A stretch of 64,000 nucleotides of DNA, taken from the NCBI GenBank assembly GCA_965219565.1, contig OZ244780.1:1674001-1738000 (forward strand). The letters run 5' to 3'. Both the position numbers and the translations under genes were made by a program. Within the stretch, counting starts at the first letter, position 1. Every line of letters begins with the position of its first letter. This DNA comes from DAOUJI01 sp965219565. Lineage in GTDB: Bacteria > Chloroflexota > Dehalococcoidia > Lucifugimonadales > JAGWBF01. A model generated the notes under the pieces. It saw only the letters and a program-made list of their open reading frames with translations, was not told the DNA's origin and searched no databases. Positions 16,538-24,180 of the stretch are shown piece after piece.

Positions 16538-16653
16538 TGCGGGGCGGTGGTGTGGGCCAGGGGCTTGGCAGCCCCTGCGGGACACAATGGCCCGATGGTT
16601 CCCGTTGGCGGCCCCTTACGCGGCGCCCGCAAGGAACTGCTAGTCCCATAAGC

Positions 16654-16684
16654 AGAGGCCCGGGGCATGAATCCCCGGGCCTCT
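16654..16684. terminator. Strong hairpin terminator, 12-bp perfect stem
   Basis: AGAGGCCCGGGG, loop CATGAAT, CCCCGGGCCTCT, then TTTGTG on the plus strand. It sits 28 bases beyond the stop of the minus-strand solute-binding protein gene and downstream of the plus-strand permeases, so it probably ends transcription from both sides. The T-run is weak, more so on the minus strand. Confidence 0.7.
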
Positions 16685-16712
16685 TTGTGATCGTTTTACA
16701 GGAGGGTGGCCT

Positions 16713-19040
16713 CTAGTTGGCTATGCCCTGCCCGTCGTAGAGCCAGAGCTGCTCCATCTTGGTTTCGACGTATCCGCTCTGGGTCGGCATTTGCCCGGCC
16801 AGCCGGTCAGCGTTGAACATCTGGAAGTAGGTGCTGGTGAACAGATGTATCCAGTGGCTGTCCTTGGTCATCGTGATGTCCTCAATCATCGCCACGATCT
16901 CACGCCGTTTCGCGATGTCCGTTTGCTGGCTCTGCTCGAGGATAAGGTCTTGTATGCTCTTTCCGTTGGGAAGATTGTAGGTCCACTTATTGGTGGCGTT
17001 GTTTATGGACTGGAACCCGAAGAACCAGTTGAGGTAGGTGTCGGGGGTGATGACACCAGCCCCGGAGCCCTGTTGGATGATATCGAAGTCTCCGTCTCCG
17101 ATCATCTGGTTCTTCGTCAGGAAGTCCACTTCCTCGACCAGCAGGTCCACTCCCAGGAATCGCTTGAGCTGGTCCTTCAAGACCGGGGCGGTGTCAAGGT
17201 CGGACCGGCCCGCGCCGGTCGCTGCCACTACCATCTTGACCTGGAAGCCCTCTTCATAGCCTGCTTCTCTCATCAACGCCCGGGCGGCTGCCACGTCGTC
17301 ACCCTTGGGTTGGCGGTATCCGGGCAGCTTGTCTACTTCGTCGGACGATATGCACAGGGGGTGCCCCTCGGCGCCGCAGGGTGAACCGCGAACACCCAGG
17401 CCGCCCCAGGTCAACTCGTTGAACTCTTGCCGGTCCATGGCCAGGAATAGAGCTCTTCGCACCCTGACGTCGTCGAAGGGAGCCTTAGTGGTGTTTACCA
17501 GCAGACCTCTAGGACAACAGGGGGTCAGATAGCCTATGAACTTACCACCGGAGCGGTCGAACAGAGCTTGCGCCTGGGCGGGGGTCATGCCGCCATTGGT
17601 CCGAGTGGATGTACCGTATACTTGCTCGGCCTCCCACGCGGCCTCGGCTGCCGCAACGCCCGCAATCCTGTAGTAGGTGTGGCCGTCGGCGTATGGCAGG
17701 TCACGGCCCTCGGGATCTTTCTTCCAATAGTTGGGGTTCCTCTCGTAGGTCCAAGTGTCCCTGGCAGTAGGTGTGAGCGGAGTGTATGGACCTGAACCGA
17801 CCAGGTTTTCCGCTCCTGCATCCCACAAAAACTGGTCGTCCCCGGCCGCAGTCTTGGCGTCAAGGTCCTCGTAAACGTGCTTGGGCAGGATGGATATGAT
17901 GTCGTCAGCCATGTAGTTGATGACGTCCGCCCAGGGGTGGAGCAGGTGCAGCCTCACCGTCTTGGTGTCGACCACTTCTCCAAAATCATAGTGGGGACTC
18001 ACAAAGAGGCCAGCCTCTCCCTGTTTTCCGGGGTGGTTCTCTGTCCTTCCAAGCATTCGCTCGAAGCTGTAGACCACGTCCGCGGCGGTCACGTCACTGC
18101 CGTCTTGGAACTTGGCGTGGTCCTTAATCTTGAACTCCCATACCTGGCCCGCGTCGTCCACCTGCGACCAGCTTTCGGCCAGGTCGCCCCAGATGTCGAA
18201 CCGGTCAAAGGTGAAGGGGTTGAACTGCAAAAGGGCGTTAGTTACCGGGCTGTATATGCTAGAGATGTACCGGAACTCCTCGTGGGGGTCCCAGTTTCTA
18301 AGCTGGGCCCAGTACTGAATGGGGACTACCCCTCCGTATACCGGCTCCCCGAAGCTCCTTATAGCAGGGCCAGTGACTCCATAGCCTATAGCTGTCTCTT
18401 GCAGCGCCCTGCGCACCACCTGACCGGTGGCTGGAGTTGCCGTCGGGACGGGCGTCGCGTCGGGCAAGGCTTGCATTACAGCCTTCTCAATGGCGGCAGC
18501 CAACTGTTCCTCGGTCACTCCGGGCTGGTCCGCCAAGGCGTTCGCTATGGCGGCCGCAACTTCCTCTTGTGTGACTCCCGGTTGTTGCGCCAGGCCTGAT
18601 GCTATGGCTGCAACTACTTGTTCTTGTGTCACTCCTGGCTGTTGCGCCATGGCTGACTGAATGGCTGAAGCCACATCCTGCGCCGTAACTCCAGGCTGTT
18701 GTGCCAAGGCCGACGCAATGGCTGACGCGACTTCCGCCTGGGTCACTCCTGGTTGTTCCGACAGCGCTCTCTGGATGGCTGAAGCCATATCCTGCGCCGT
18801 AACGCCAGGCTGTTGTGCCATAGCGCTTGATACAGCCTTCGCCATATCTTCGGCGGACACCCCTGCGGGTTGACTCTGCAGGACTTGTTGGATCATCCCC
18901 GCCATATCTATAGGAGTCGGGGTTGGGGCAGGAGTCGGCGTCGCTTGGACGCCGCCGCCGCAGCCTGCAACTCCCATAATCATGAGGAGACAGACCGCTG
19001 CCATTCCTAAGAACCAGTGTCGTGTGATTCTTGCCATCAT
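16713..19040 (-). CDS. Peptide-type ABC transporter solute-binding lipoprotein with N-terminal 19-residue repeats
   Basis: A 775-residue family 5 solute-binding protein, longer than the usual 520-600. It has a lipoprotein signal (VAGC, Cys27), a Pro/Thr-rich stretch, seven repeats of 19-20 residues at 53-187 with consensus AxAQQPGVTxxxVAxAI, a TPVPTATPATG linker, then the binding domain from about 225: WEFKIKDHAKFQDGSDVTA and VRRALFLAMDRQEFN are typical. It should deliver peptides or similar solutes to the DppBC-like permeases that converge on it from 14200-16138. GGAGGG precedes the start; the next ATG (19037) is equally possible. A good promoter lies at 19168-19197. Confidence 0.9.
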   Translation of the reverse strand: MMARITRHWFLGMAAVCLLMIMGVAGCGGGVQATPTPAPTPTPIDMAGMIQQVLQSQPAGVSAEDMAKAVSSAMAQQPGVTAQDMASAIQRALSEQPGVTQAEVASAIASALAQQPGVTAQDVASAIQSAMAQQPGVTQEQVVAAIASGLAQQPGVTQEEVAAAIANALADQPGVTEEQLAAAIEKAVMQALPDATPVPTATPATGQVVRRALQETAIGYGVTGPAIRSFGEPVYGGVVPIQYWAQLRNWDPHEEFRYISSIYSPVTNALLQFNPFTFDRFDIWGDLAESWSQVDDAGQVWEFKIKDHAKFQDGSDVTAADVVYSFERMLGRTENHPGKQGEAGLFVSPHYDFGEVVDTKTVRLHLLHPWADVINYMADDIISILPKHVYEDLDAKTAAGDDQFLWDAGAENLVGSGPYTPLTPTARDTWTYERNPNYWKKDPEGRDLPYADGHTYYRIAGVAAAEAAWEAEQVYGTSTRTNGGMTPAQAQALFDRSGGKFIGYLTPCCPRGLLVNTTKAPFDDVRVRRALFLAMDRQEFNELTWGGLGVRGSPCGAEGHPLCISSDEVDKLPGYRQPKGDDVAAARALMREAGYEEGFQVKMVVAATGAGRSDLDTAPVLKDQLKRFLGVDLLVEEVDFLTKNQMIGDGDFDIIQQGSGAGVITPDTYLNWFFGFQSINNATNKWTYNLPNGKSIQDLILEQSQQTDIAKRREIVAMIEDITMTKDSHWIHLFTSTYFQMFNADRLAGQMPTQSGYVETKMEQLWLYDGQGIAN
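18479..18884 (-). repeat. Seven tandem 57-bp coding repeats in the solute-binding protein
   Basis: The DNA encodes seven consecutive 19-residue units (the first has 20), each with a QPGVT turn followed by a helix ending in a small/hydrophobic AI pair. Units differ by substitutions but not in length, so the array is old or under selection. It lies between the lipid anchor and the binding domain and could act as a stalk across the cell wall. Confidence 0.8.
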
Positions 19041-19167
19041 CCTTCCCTCCCTGGACGAAAAGTCCTGATTATTAGGATGCCGGGTCCCAATTCCCTGAGA
19101 GTTAGCCGGAATCGCCGGAAACCAAAAGGCGACGCCCAGCGGAATGTAAGCGTCGATAATCTTGAAA

Positions 19168-19197
19168 CTTATAGCAAAAGGGCAGGATTCCTGTCAA
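19168..19197 (-). promoter_or_regulatory. Predicted promoter of the solute-binding protein gene
   Basis: On the minus strand TTGACA (19192-19197), 18-base spacer, TATAAG (19168-19173), 5/6 in the -10. The leader to the ATG would be about 120 bases. The 310-base gap 19041-19350 holds this and the divergent promoter at 19293-19322. Confidence 0.65.
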
Positions 19198-19292
19198 GCG
19201 CTGGGCGTGGGCTGGAACTGCTGATGGACTCCTTACGATTGGCGGGGCTGCAAAAATGAATCCGCGTCCACGGATGCAGCCTGTACGGACGC

Positions 19293-19322
19293 TTGTAACT
19301 CATGAGAGCCGCCAAGTATACT
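19293..19322 (+). promoter_or_regulatory. Possible promoter of the flippase-like gene
   Basis: TTGTAA (19293-19298), 18-base spacer, TATACT (19317-19322), 28 bases before the TTG start at 19351. The -10 is a 5/6 match; the -35 is moderate. Confidence 0.45.
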
Positions 19323-19350
19323 GGCGTCCTATTGATGTTCCGTTCCTGCT

Positions 19351-20478
19351 TTGAGCGCGATACTCGGGAGACCTTCCCCCTTGCTTCTTGACCGACGATT
19401 TCTGCTTGGCACAGCTGTGACTGTCGGCTTGCTCTTCTTGTTTCTATGGAAGATCGATTTCAGCGACACCTGGAGCCAGTTGCGCCACGCCAACTATGCC
19501 TACTTTTTGCCCGCAGTCGCACTCTATTTTGTCGCCCTTGGCTTCCGGTCCCTTCGTTGGAGGTTGCTGCTCCTTCACATAAAGCCCATCCCGGTCCGCA
19601 ACCTCTATCCCGTAACCGTCATCGGCTATTTCGCCAACAACGTGTTGCCCATACGTCTGGGCGAGCTTGTGCGCTCCCAGGCTCTCTGGCAGAAAGAAGG
19701 GGTGAGCAGGGCGTCCGGCTTGGCCACAATAGGTGTGGAACGGGTAATGGATGGACTCACCCTCATCCTCTTTATAGTGGTGGTATGGCCGTTTCTGCCC
19801 TGGACCGAGGCCCTGAAAACCGACGACGGAGGCCTTAAGGTCCTCTGGCTGATTGCTAGCGGGGTCGTGGCGGCTCTTTTCGCCGCAGGCTTCATAGTCC
19901 TGTTCGTGTTGGCGGCCCGCCCCGAGTTGGGACGACGAATGGCCGGCTTCGTAGTGCGGCCCCTGCCTGAGCGTTTCAGGGGCGTCGGAATCAACTTGAT
20001 TATGGCTCTCATAGAGGGCCTCGGGGCGTTAAAGAGTCCGCGCCGCCTTGGAGTGATTGCTCTTGTGTCCCTGCCAGTGTGGCTGACCGAGGCGGCCATG
20101 TACTACATCATCGCCCTCTCCTTTGACCTGGACCAGTCCTTCGGCGTGATTCTGCTGGTCACGGCCACGGCAAACCTGGCAACAGCAGTGCCGTCCAGTG
20201 TAGGTGGCATAGGACCCTTCGAGGTCGTGGCCAAGAGCACGTTGGTGGCCTTCGGAGTCGCCGCTGAACCTGCGGCAGCGTACTCGTTCTTCGTTCACAT
20301 AGTTGCTCTCTGGCTTCCGGTGAACCTTGCGGGGCTATTCTTCATGTGGAAGGAGAATATTGGATTCAACAACCTTTCACGCGTAAGGATGACAGGGGCG
20401 CAGTCGGAATCCGGCGCCCTCTCTCCGTTGCATCAAAGTTCTGACGAACAGGGACGAGAGGCAGGAGGAGGCCGTTGA
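19351..20478 (+). CDS. Flippase-like integral membrane protein (UPF0104/AglD-type)
   Basis: About 375 residues with seven or eight predicted membrane segments. RSLRWRLLLLHIKPIPVRNLYPVTVIGYFANNVLPIRLGELVR is spread over the first third (quoted parts: GYFANNVLP, RLGELVR) and is the signature of the lysylphosphatidylglycerol synthase membrane domain family, and AVPSSVGGIGPFEVV is the C-terminal signature. Members move or modify lipid-linked substrates in the membrane. The TTG start at 19351 is uncertain; TTG at 19381 is an alternative. It overlaps the FAD oxidoreductase gene by 4 bases, which suggests a shared lipid pathway. Confidence 0.8.
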   Translation: MSAILGRPSPLLLDRRFLLGTAVTVGLLFLFLWKIDFSDTWSQLRHANYAYFLPAVALYFVALGFRSLRWRLLLLHIKPIPVRNLYPVTVIGYFANNVLPIRLGELVRSQALWQKEGVSRASGLATIGVERVMDGLTLILFIVVVWPFLPWTEALKTDDGGLKVLWLIASGVVAALFAAGFIVLFVLAARPELGRRMAGFVVRPLPERFRGVGINLIMALIEGLGALKSPRRLGVIALVSLPVWLTEAAMYYIIALSFDLDQSFGVILLVTATANLATAVPSSVGGIGPFEVVAKSTLVAFGVAAEPAAAYSFFVHIVALWLPVNLAGLFFMWKENIGFNNLSRVRMTGAQSESGALSPLHQSSDEQGREAGGGR

Positions 20479-21800
20479 AAGTAGGGGTTATAGGAGGAGG
20501 CGCAGCGGGGCTTGCGGCTGCCCACGCGCTTGTGAAGAAAGGTCACCAGGCCCACGTGTTCGAGGCGGCGCCCTTTCTGGGGGGACAGGCGTCCACCTTC
20601 GAGATAGGCGGCGGCAGGCTGGAGAAGGGGTATCACCACCTGTTCCTCAGCGACACTCACATGGTGGACCTGATACATGAATTGGGTCTAGGTCACAAGA
20701 TGGCTTGGATAGAGTCCAAGGTGGGGTTCTACTATGGCGGACGCATCTGGAAGTTTGCATCGCCTCTGGACCTTCTCCGGTTCAAGCCGTTGAGCCTCTA
20801 TGACCGGTTTCGGTTGGGTCTGGTTACGCTGTACCTGCAGAAGAAAAAGAACGGTCTGGACTACGAAGGGGTGACGGCGGCTGACTGGTTGAGGGACAAA
20901 GTGGGCCGCAAGGCTTACGAGGTCGTATGGGAGCCTATGCTGCGGGGCAAGTTCGGCCAGCATTACGACCAAATCAGCATGACGTGGCTCTGGGGAAAGA
21001 TCTATCTCAGGGTGGCGTCCAGGGGCAAACCCTGGGAAAAGGAGAAGCTGGGATACCCTATGGGCAGCTTTGGAGAGGTTTTCGACTGCCTGGGAGAGCG
21101 TATCCGAGAACTGGGTGGGGAAGTGCACATCTCACGTGGAGTCAAAGCGATCGATTTCCGCGACGATCGGGCTGCGGGTCTAACAGTGGACGTCCCCGAC
21201 GGAGGCGTTGAGTCCCGGGACTACGACGCCATAATCGCGACCACTCCCTCCTACGTTTTCACCAGATTGGCGCCCATGCTGCCGGAGTCCTACGCCTCCA
21301 AGCTAACCAACGTCACCTATCTCTCCGCAGTGCTGATGATATTGGAGCTGGACAGGCCGCTTTCTCACATCTATTGGCTCAACGTAGCTGACCGTTCCGT
21401 GCCGTTTGTAGGGGTTATTGAGCACACCAACCTGGTAGACCCGTCCCTCTATGGAGGCAAACACTTGGTCTATTTGACCAACTATCCAAGCGTCGACAGC
21501 CCGTTGTACCAGAAAAGCGGCGATGAACTTCTGGAGGAGTTTCTTCCCCACCTCAAGAATATAAACCCGGACTTTGAGTCGTCCTGGGTGCAAGGATTCC
21601 GCCACTTCCGAGTGGACGCCGCCCAGCCGATAATCGGGGTCAACTACAGAGAACGCATTCCCGAAATTCGAACTCCCATCAAAGGGCTTTACCTGGCCAA
21701 CACGACCCAGATATACCCTGAAGACAGGGGCACCAATTACAGCGTCAAACTGGGCCAGGAGGCCGCGGAACTGGTCCTGACGGACTATGGCGAGGCATAG
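20475..21800 (+). CDS. FAD-dependent amine oxidase/protoporphyrinogen oxidase-like oxidoreductase
   Basis: A 441-residue flavoprotein. The N-terminal VGVIGGGAAGLAAAHAL dinucleotide-binding motif is followed by HVFEAAPFLGGQAS and KGYHHLFLSD. The C-terminal GLYLANTTQIYPEDRGTNYS is where the FAD is closed in, similar to HpnE/phytoene desaturase relatives. The start is TTG at 20475 with GGAGGAGG upstream, overlapping the flippase-like gene. A role in an oxidative step on an isoprenoid or glycolipid is plausible from the neighbour; no substrate residue is diagnostic. Confidence 0.82.
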   Translation: MKVGVIGGGAAGLAAAHALVKKGHQAHVFEAAPFLGGQASTFEIGGGRLEKGYHHLFLSDTHMVDLIHELGLGHKMAWIESKVGFYYGGRIWKFASPLDLLRFKPLSLYDRFRLGLVTLYLQKKKNGLDYEGVTAADWLRDKVGRKAYEVVWEPMLRGKFGQHYDQISMTWLWGKIYLRVASRGKPWEKEKLGYPMGSFGEVFDCLGERIRELGGEVHISRGVKAIDFRDDRAAGLTVDVPDGGVESRDYDAIIATTPSYVFTRLAPMLPESYASKLTNVTYLSAVLMILELDRPLSHIYWLNVADRSVPFVGVIEHTNLVDPSLYGGKHLVYLTNYPSVDSPLYQKSGDELLEEFLPHLKNINPDFESSWVQGFRHFRVDAAQPIIGVNYRERIPEIRTPIKGLYLANTTQIYPEDRGTNYSVKLGQEAAELVLTDYGEA

Positions 21801-21855
21801 TGTGGGCGCCTTGGTAGACGAGCAATATTCGCCGCCCTAAAGCGCAGTGGCTGGA

Positions 21856-21884
21856 TTGAAGCCCCGCATCGGTTGTGATACTAT
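21856..21884 (+). promoter_or_regulatory. Possible promoter of the NuoEFG-like operon
   Basis: TTGAAG (21856-21861), 17-base spacer, TACTAT (21879-21884). About 75 bases upstream of the GTG start at 21959. The same -10 variant occurs in the promoter at 11781. Confidence 0.45.
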
Positions 21885-21958
21885 TTCGTCGGCCTGTTAG
21901 AAGTTTTATTATGGGCTAGAACAAGTCCTACCAGCTTAGGTAAACGGAGCCGCAACGG

Positions 21959-22453
21959 GTGACCTCAGACAGCAAGGACCTCAAAGACCAGGTCACGAGG
22001 GCGCTGGCCAAGCAGGAACAGAACACCGTCACAATATTGTCTTCTCTGCTTGCGGTGCAGGATGACGTGGGATATGTGCCCAACGAAGCCATAGACGCCG
22101 TGGCTGAGCTAACCGGATCAACCATCAACGACGTTTGGGGAGTGGCGTCCTTCTACACCAACCTCCGGTTCGCTCCGCCCGGAGACACCATAGTGGAGTT
22201 GTGCTGGGGACCGTCCTGCCACGTGCAAGGCGCCATGCAAGTTATCAAAAAAGCGTTTAACCACCTGGGACTGGAGTCAGAAGGAAACACTTCCGACGGC
22301 AAGGTCACCGTGCAGTTGAATACTTGCCTGGGAGCTTGTTCACAAGGTCCCGTAGGCAGCGTAGACCATCATCTAGTTGGGCGCTTGACGCCCTCGAGAG
22401 TCGTTGAAATATTGGACGACCGCTTGACAGCGGACTCGTCTGCGGCGCATTAG
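21959..22453 (+). CDS. NuoE-like 2Fe-2S thioredoxin-fold subunit
   Basis: A 164-residue protein of the 24 kDa subunit family. The four cluster ligands are visible as CWGPSC and, about 40 residues later, CLGAC. The N-terminal three-helix part (LLAVQDDVGYVPNEAIDAVAE) is typical. The GTG start has ACGGAG upstream. It begins an operon with NuoF-, NuoG/FdhA- and ferredoxin reductase-like genes. It passes electrons between NADH-bound FMN on the F subunit and the iron-sulfur chain. No membrane Nuo subunits are present, so this is a soluble NADH module. Confidence 0.9.
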   Translation: MTSDSKDLKDQVTRALAKQEQNTVTILSSLLAVQDDVGYVPNEAIDAVAELTGSTINDVWGVASFYTNLRFAPPGDTIVELCWGPSCHVQGAMQVIKKAFNHLGLESEGNTSDGKVTVQLNTCLGACSQGPVGSVDHHLVGRLTPSRVVEILDDRLTADSSAAH

Positions 22454-22459
22454 AAACTC

Positions 22460-24169
22460 ATGCCCTCTTTCAGCGAAATCCAGGCGGAGTCCCAACGACG
22501 GTGGGACTCTTTATCCTCCGGCGACGTTCCATGGATAAGAATCGGCTCCAGTCTGTGCGGCAAGGCGGCCGGCTGCGACCAAATCCTTGAAGCTGTCCAT
22601 GCAGAGCTAAACATGCACGGCCTACAGGCCAATGTCAGCGAGGTTGGGTGCATCGGTCTGTGTTACGCCGAACCCCTGATGGACATCATGCTTCCCGGCG
22701 GCCCCAGGGTTTTCTACGGCAAGATGGACTCGACGAAGGTCCCTGCCGTCATATATTCCCATCTGGTCCGTCAAGAGCCTGTGGCTGAACTGGCTTTGGG
22801 ATACCTGGGTGAGCCGGAGCTAGCCGGGGCCGAAAACCTCTGGGACGTTCCCATGATGAAAGGTCAGATGCGAGTCGCTCTGAGGAATGCCGGCACAATC
22901 GACCCATGTGACATACACCAGTACGTCGCCAACGGCGGCTATGGGGCTTTGCACAAGGCTCTCACCCAGATGACTCCCGAGGAAACCCTGGAAGAAGTGG
23001 ACAAGTCCGGCCTCCGAGGAAGGGGCGGGGCCGCCTTCCCCACCGCCACCAAATGGAGCTTCCTGGCCAGGACCGCTGGCGCGGTTAAATATATCCTGTG
23101 CAACTGCGAAGAGGGAGACCCAGGAGCATTCAACGACAAGGGAATCCTGGAATGTGACCCGCATACTCTGCTGGAAGGGATGGTCATCGCGGGCTACGCC
23201 ACCGGCGCAACCCAGGGATACGTCTTCATCCGACACGGTCACGAGGGCCCCATAGAGCGGACCTGGGCAGCGATTCGCCAGGCTAGAGAGGCTGGGTTTC
23301 TAGGAGAGAACATACTGGAATCGGGATTCTCTTTCGATATCGAAGTCTCTCTGACAGGGGACTCTTACGTCGCAGGCGAGGAAACCGCTCTGATGGAATC
23401 CATCGAGGGGAGCCGCGCCATGCCCCGGTACAGGCCGCCGTTCCCAGCTCAAGTTGGGCTGTTCGGCAAGCCCACCAACATCAATAACGTGAAGACGCTG
23501 TCATATGTTCCAGAGATCATCCGCCAAGGCGGCGAATGGTTTGCGGGAATCGGCCAAAACCGAAGCAAGGGAACAGCCCTGCTTTGCCTATCGGGCAACA
23601 TTGAATACCCAGGGCTGATGGAAGTCCCCCTGGGGATAACACTGAACAGTGTCATCAACGAGATGGCCGGCGGTGTCCCAAACGGCAAGAAGCTCAAGTT
23701 GTTGCAAACCGGAGGCCCTCTGGGAGGCGTCCTGGGCAGCGACAGCCTGGACATCCCATTGGACTTCGAAGCCATGTCCCAGGCCGGAGCTATCCTGGGA
23801 TCCGGCGGAATCATCGTGGCTGACGAGGACACCTGCGCTGTGGACCTTACCCGCTCTCTGATTGCCTTCTGTCAATATGAGTCCTGCGGCAAGTGTTTCC
23901 CCTGCCGGATGGGAATGTCCCATCTGCTGGAAGTGCTCGAACGCATCTGCCGTTTCGAGAGCGGCCCTGAGGAGCTTGACCTGATGCAGCGGGTAGGCCG
24001 GCAAATGCAGGCCGGGTCCCTGTGCGGTCATGGACAATTGGGGTTTAACCCGGTTTCCTCAGCGCTGAAATATTTCAAAGACGAGTTCGAGGCTCACATG
24101 ATCGACAAAACCTGTCCGGCGGGCGTATGCCCGGGAGACAACTTCTCACCGGCGCGTACGAGACGATAG
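22460..24169 (+). CDS. NuoF-like NADH-binding subunit (FMN, 4Fe-4S) with N-terminal 2Fe-2S domain
   Basis: A 569-residue 51 kDa-type flavoprotein. The N-terminal domain (residues 1-120) is a thioredoxin-like module with Cys in SSLCGKAAGC and CIGLC, as in HoxF or HydB-type subunits. Then come SGLRGRGGAAFPTATKW (NADH/FMN glycine-rich loop), CNCEEGDPGAFNDK and GYVFIRHGHEGP, a SLBB domain, and the 4Fe-4S site ESCGKCFPCRMG with its distant Cys in SLCGHGQLG. It lacks the extra C-terminal ferredoxin domain of some bifurcating homologues. NADH is oxidised or formed here. It starts 6 bases after the NuoE-like gene. Confidence 0.92.
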   Translation: MPSFSEIQAESQRRWDSLSSGDVPWIRIGSSLCGKAAGCDQILEAVHAELNMHGLQANVSEVGCIGLCYAEPLMDIMLPGGPRVFYGKMDSTKVPAVIYSHLVRQEPVAELALGYLGEPELAGAENLWDVPMMKGQMRVALRNAGTIDPCDIHQYVANGGYGALHKALTQMTPEETLEEVDKSGLRGRGGAAFPTATKWSFLARTAGAVKYILCNCEEGDPGAFNDKGILECDPHTLLEGMVIAGYATGATQGYVFIRHGHEGPIERTWAAIRQAREAGFLGENILESGFSFDIEVSLTGDSYVAGEETALMESIEGSRAMPRYRPPFPAQVGLFGKPTNINNVKTLSYVPEIIRQGGEWFAGIGQNRSKGTALLCLSGNIEYPGLMEVPLGITLNSVINEMAGGVPNGKKLKLLQTGGPLGGVLGSDSLDIPLDFEAMSQAGAILGSGGIIVADEDTCAVDLTRSLIAFCQYESCGKCFPCRMGMSHLLEVLERICRFESGPEELDLMQRVGRQMQAGSLCGHGQLGFNPVSSALKYFKDEFEAHMIDKTCPAGVCPGDNFSPARTRR

Positions 24170-24180
24170 AGGTGCTGTGA

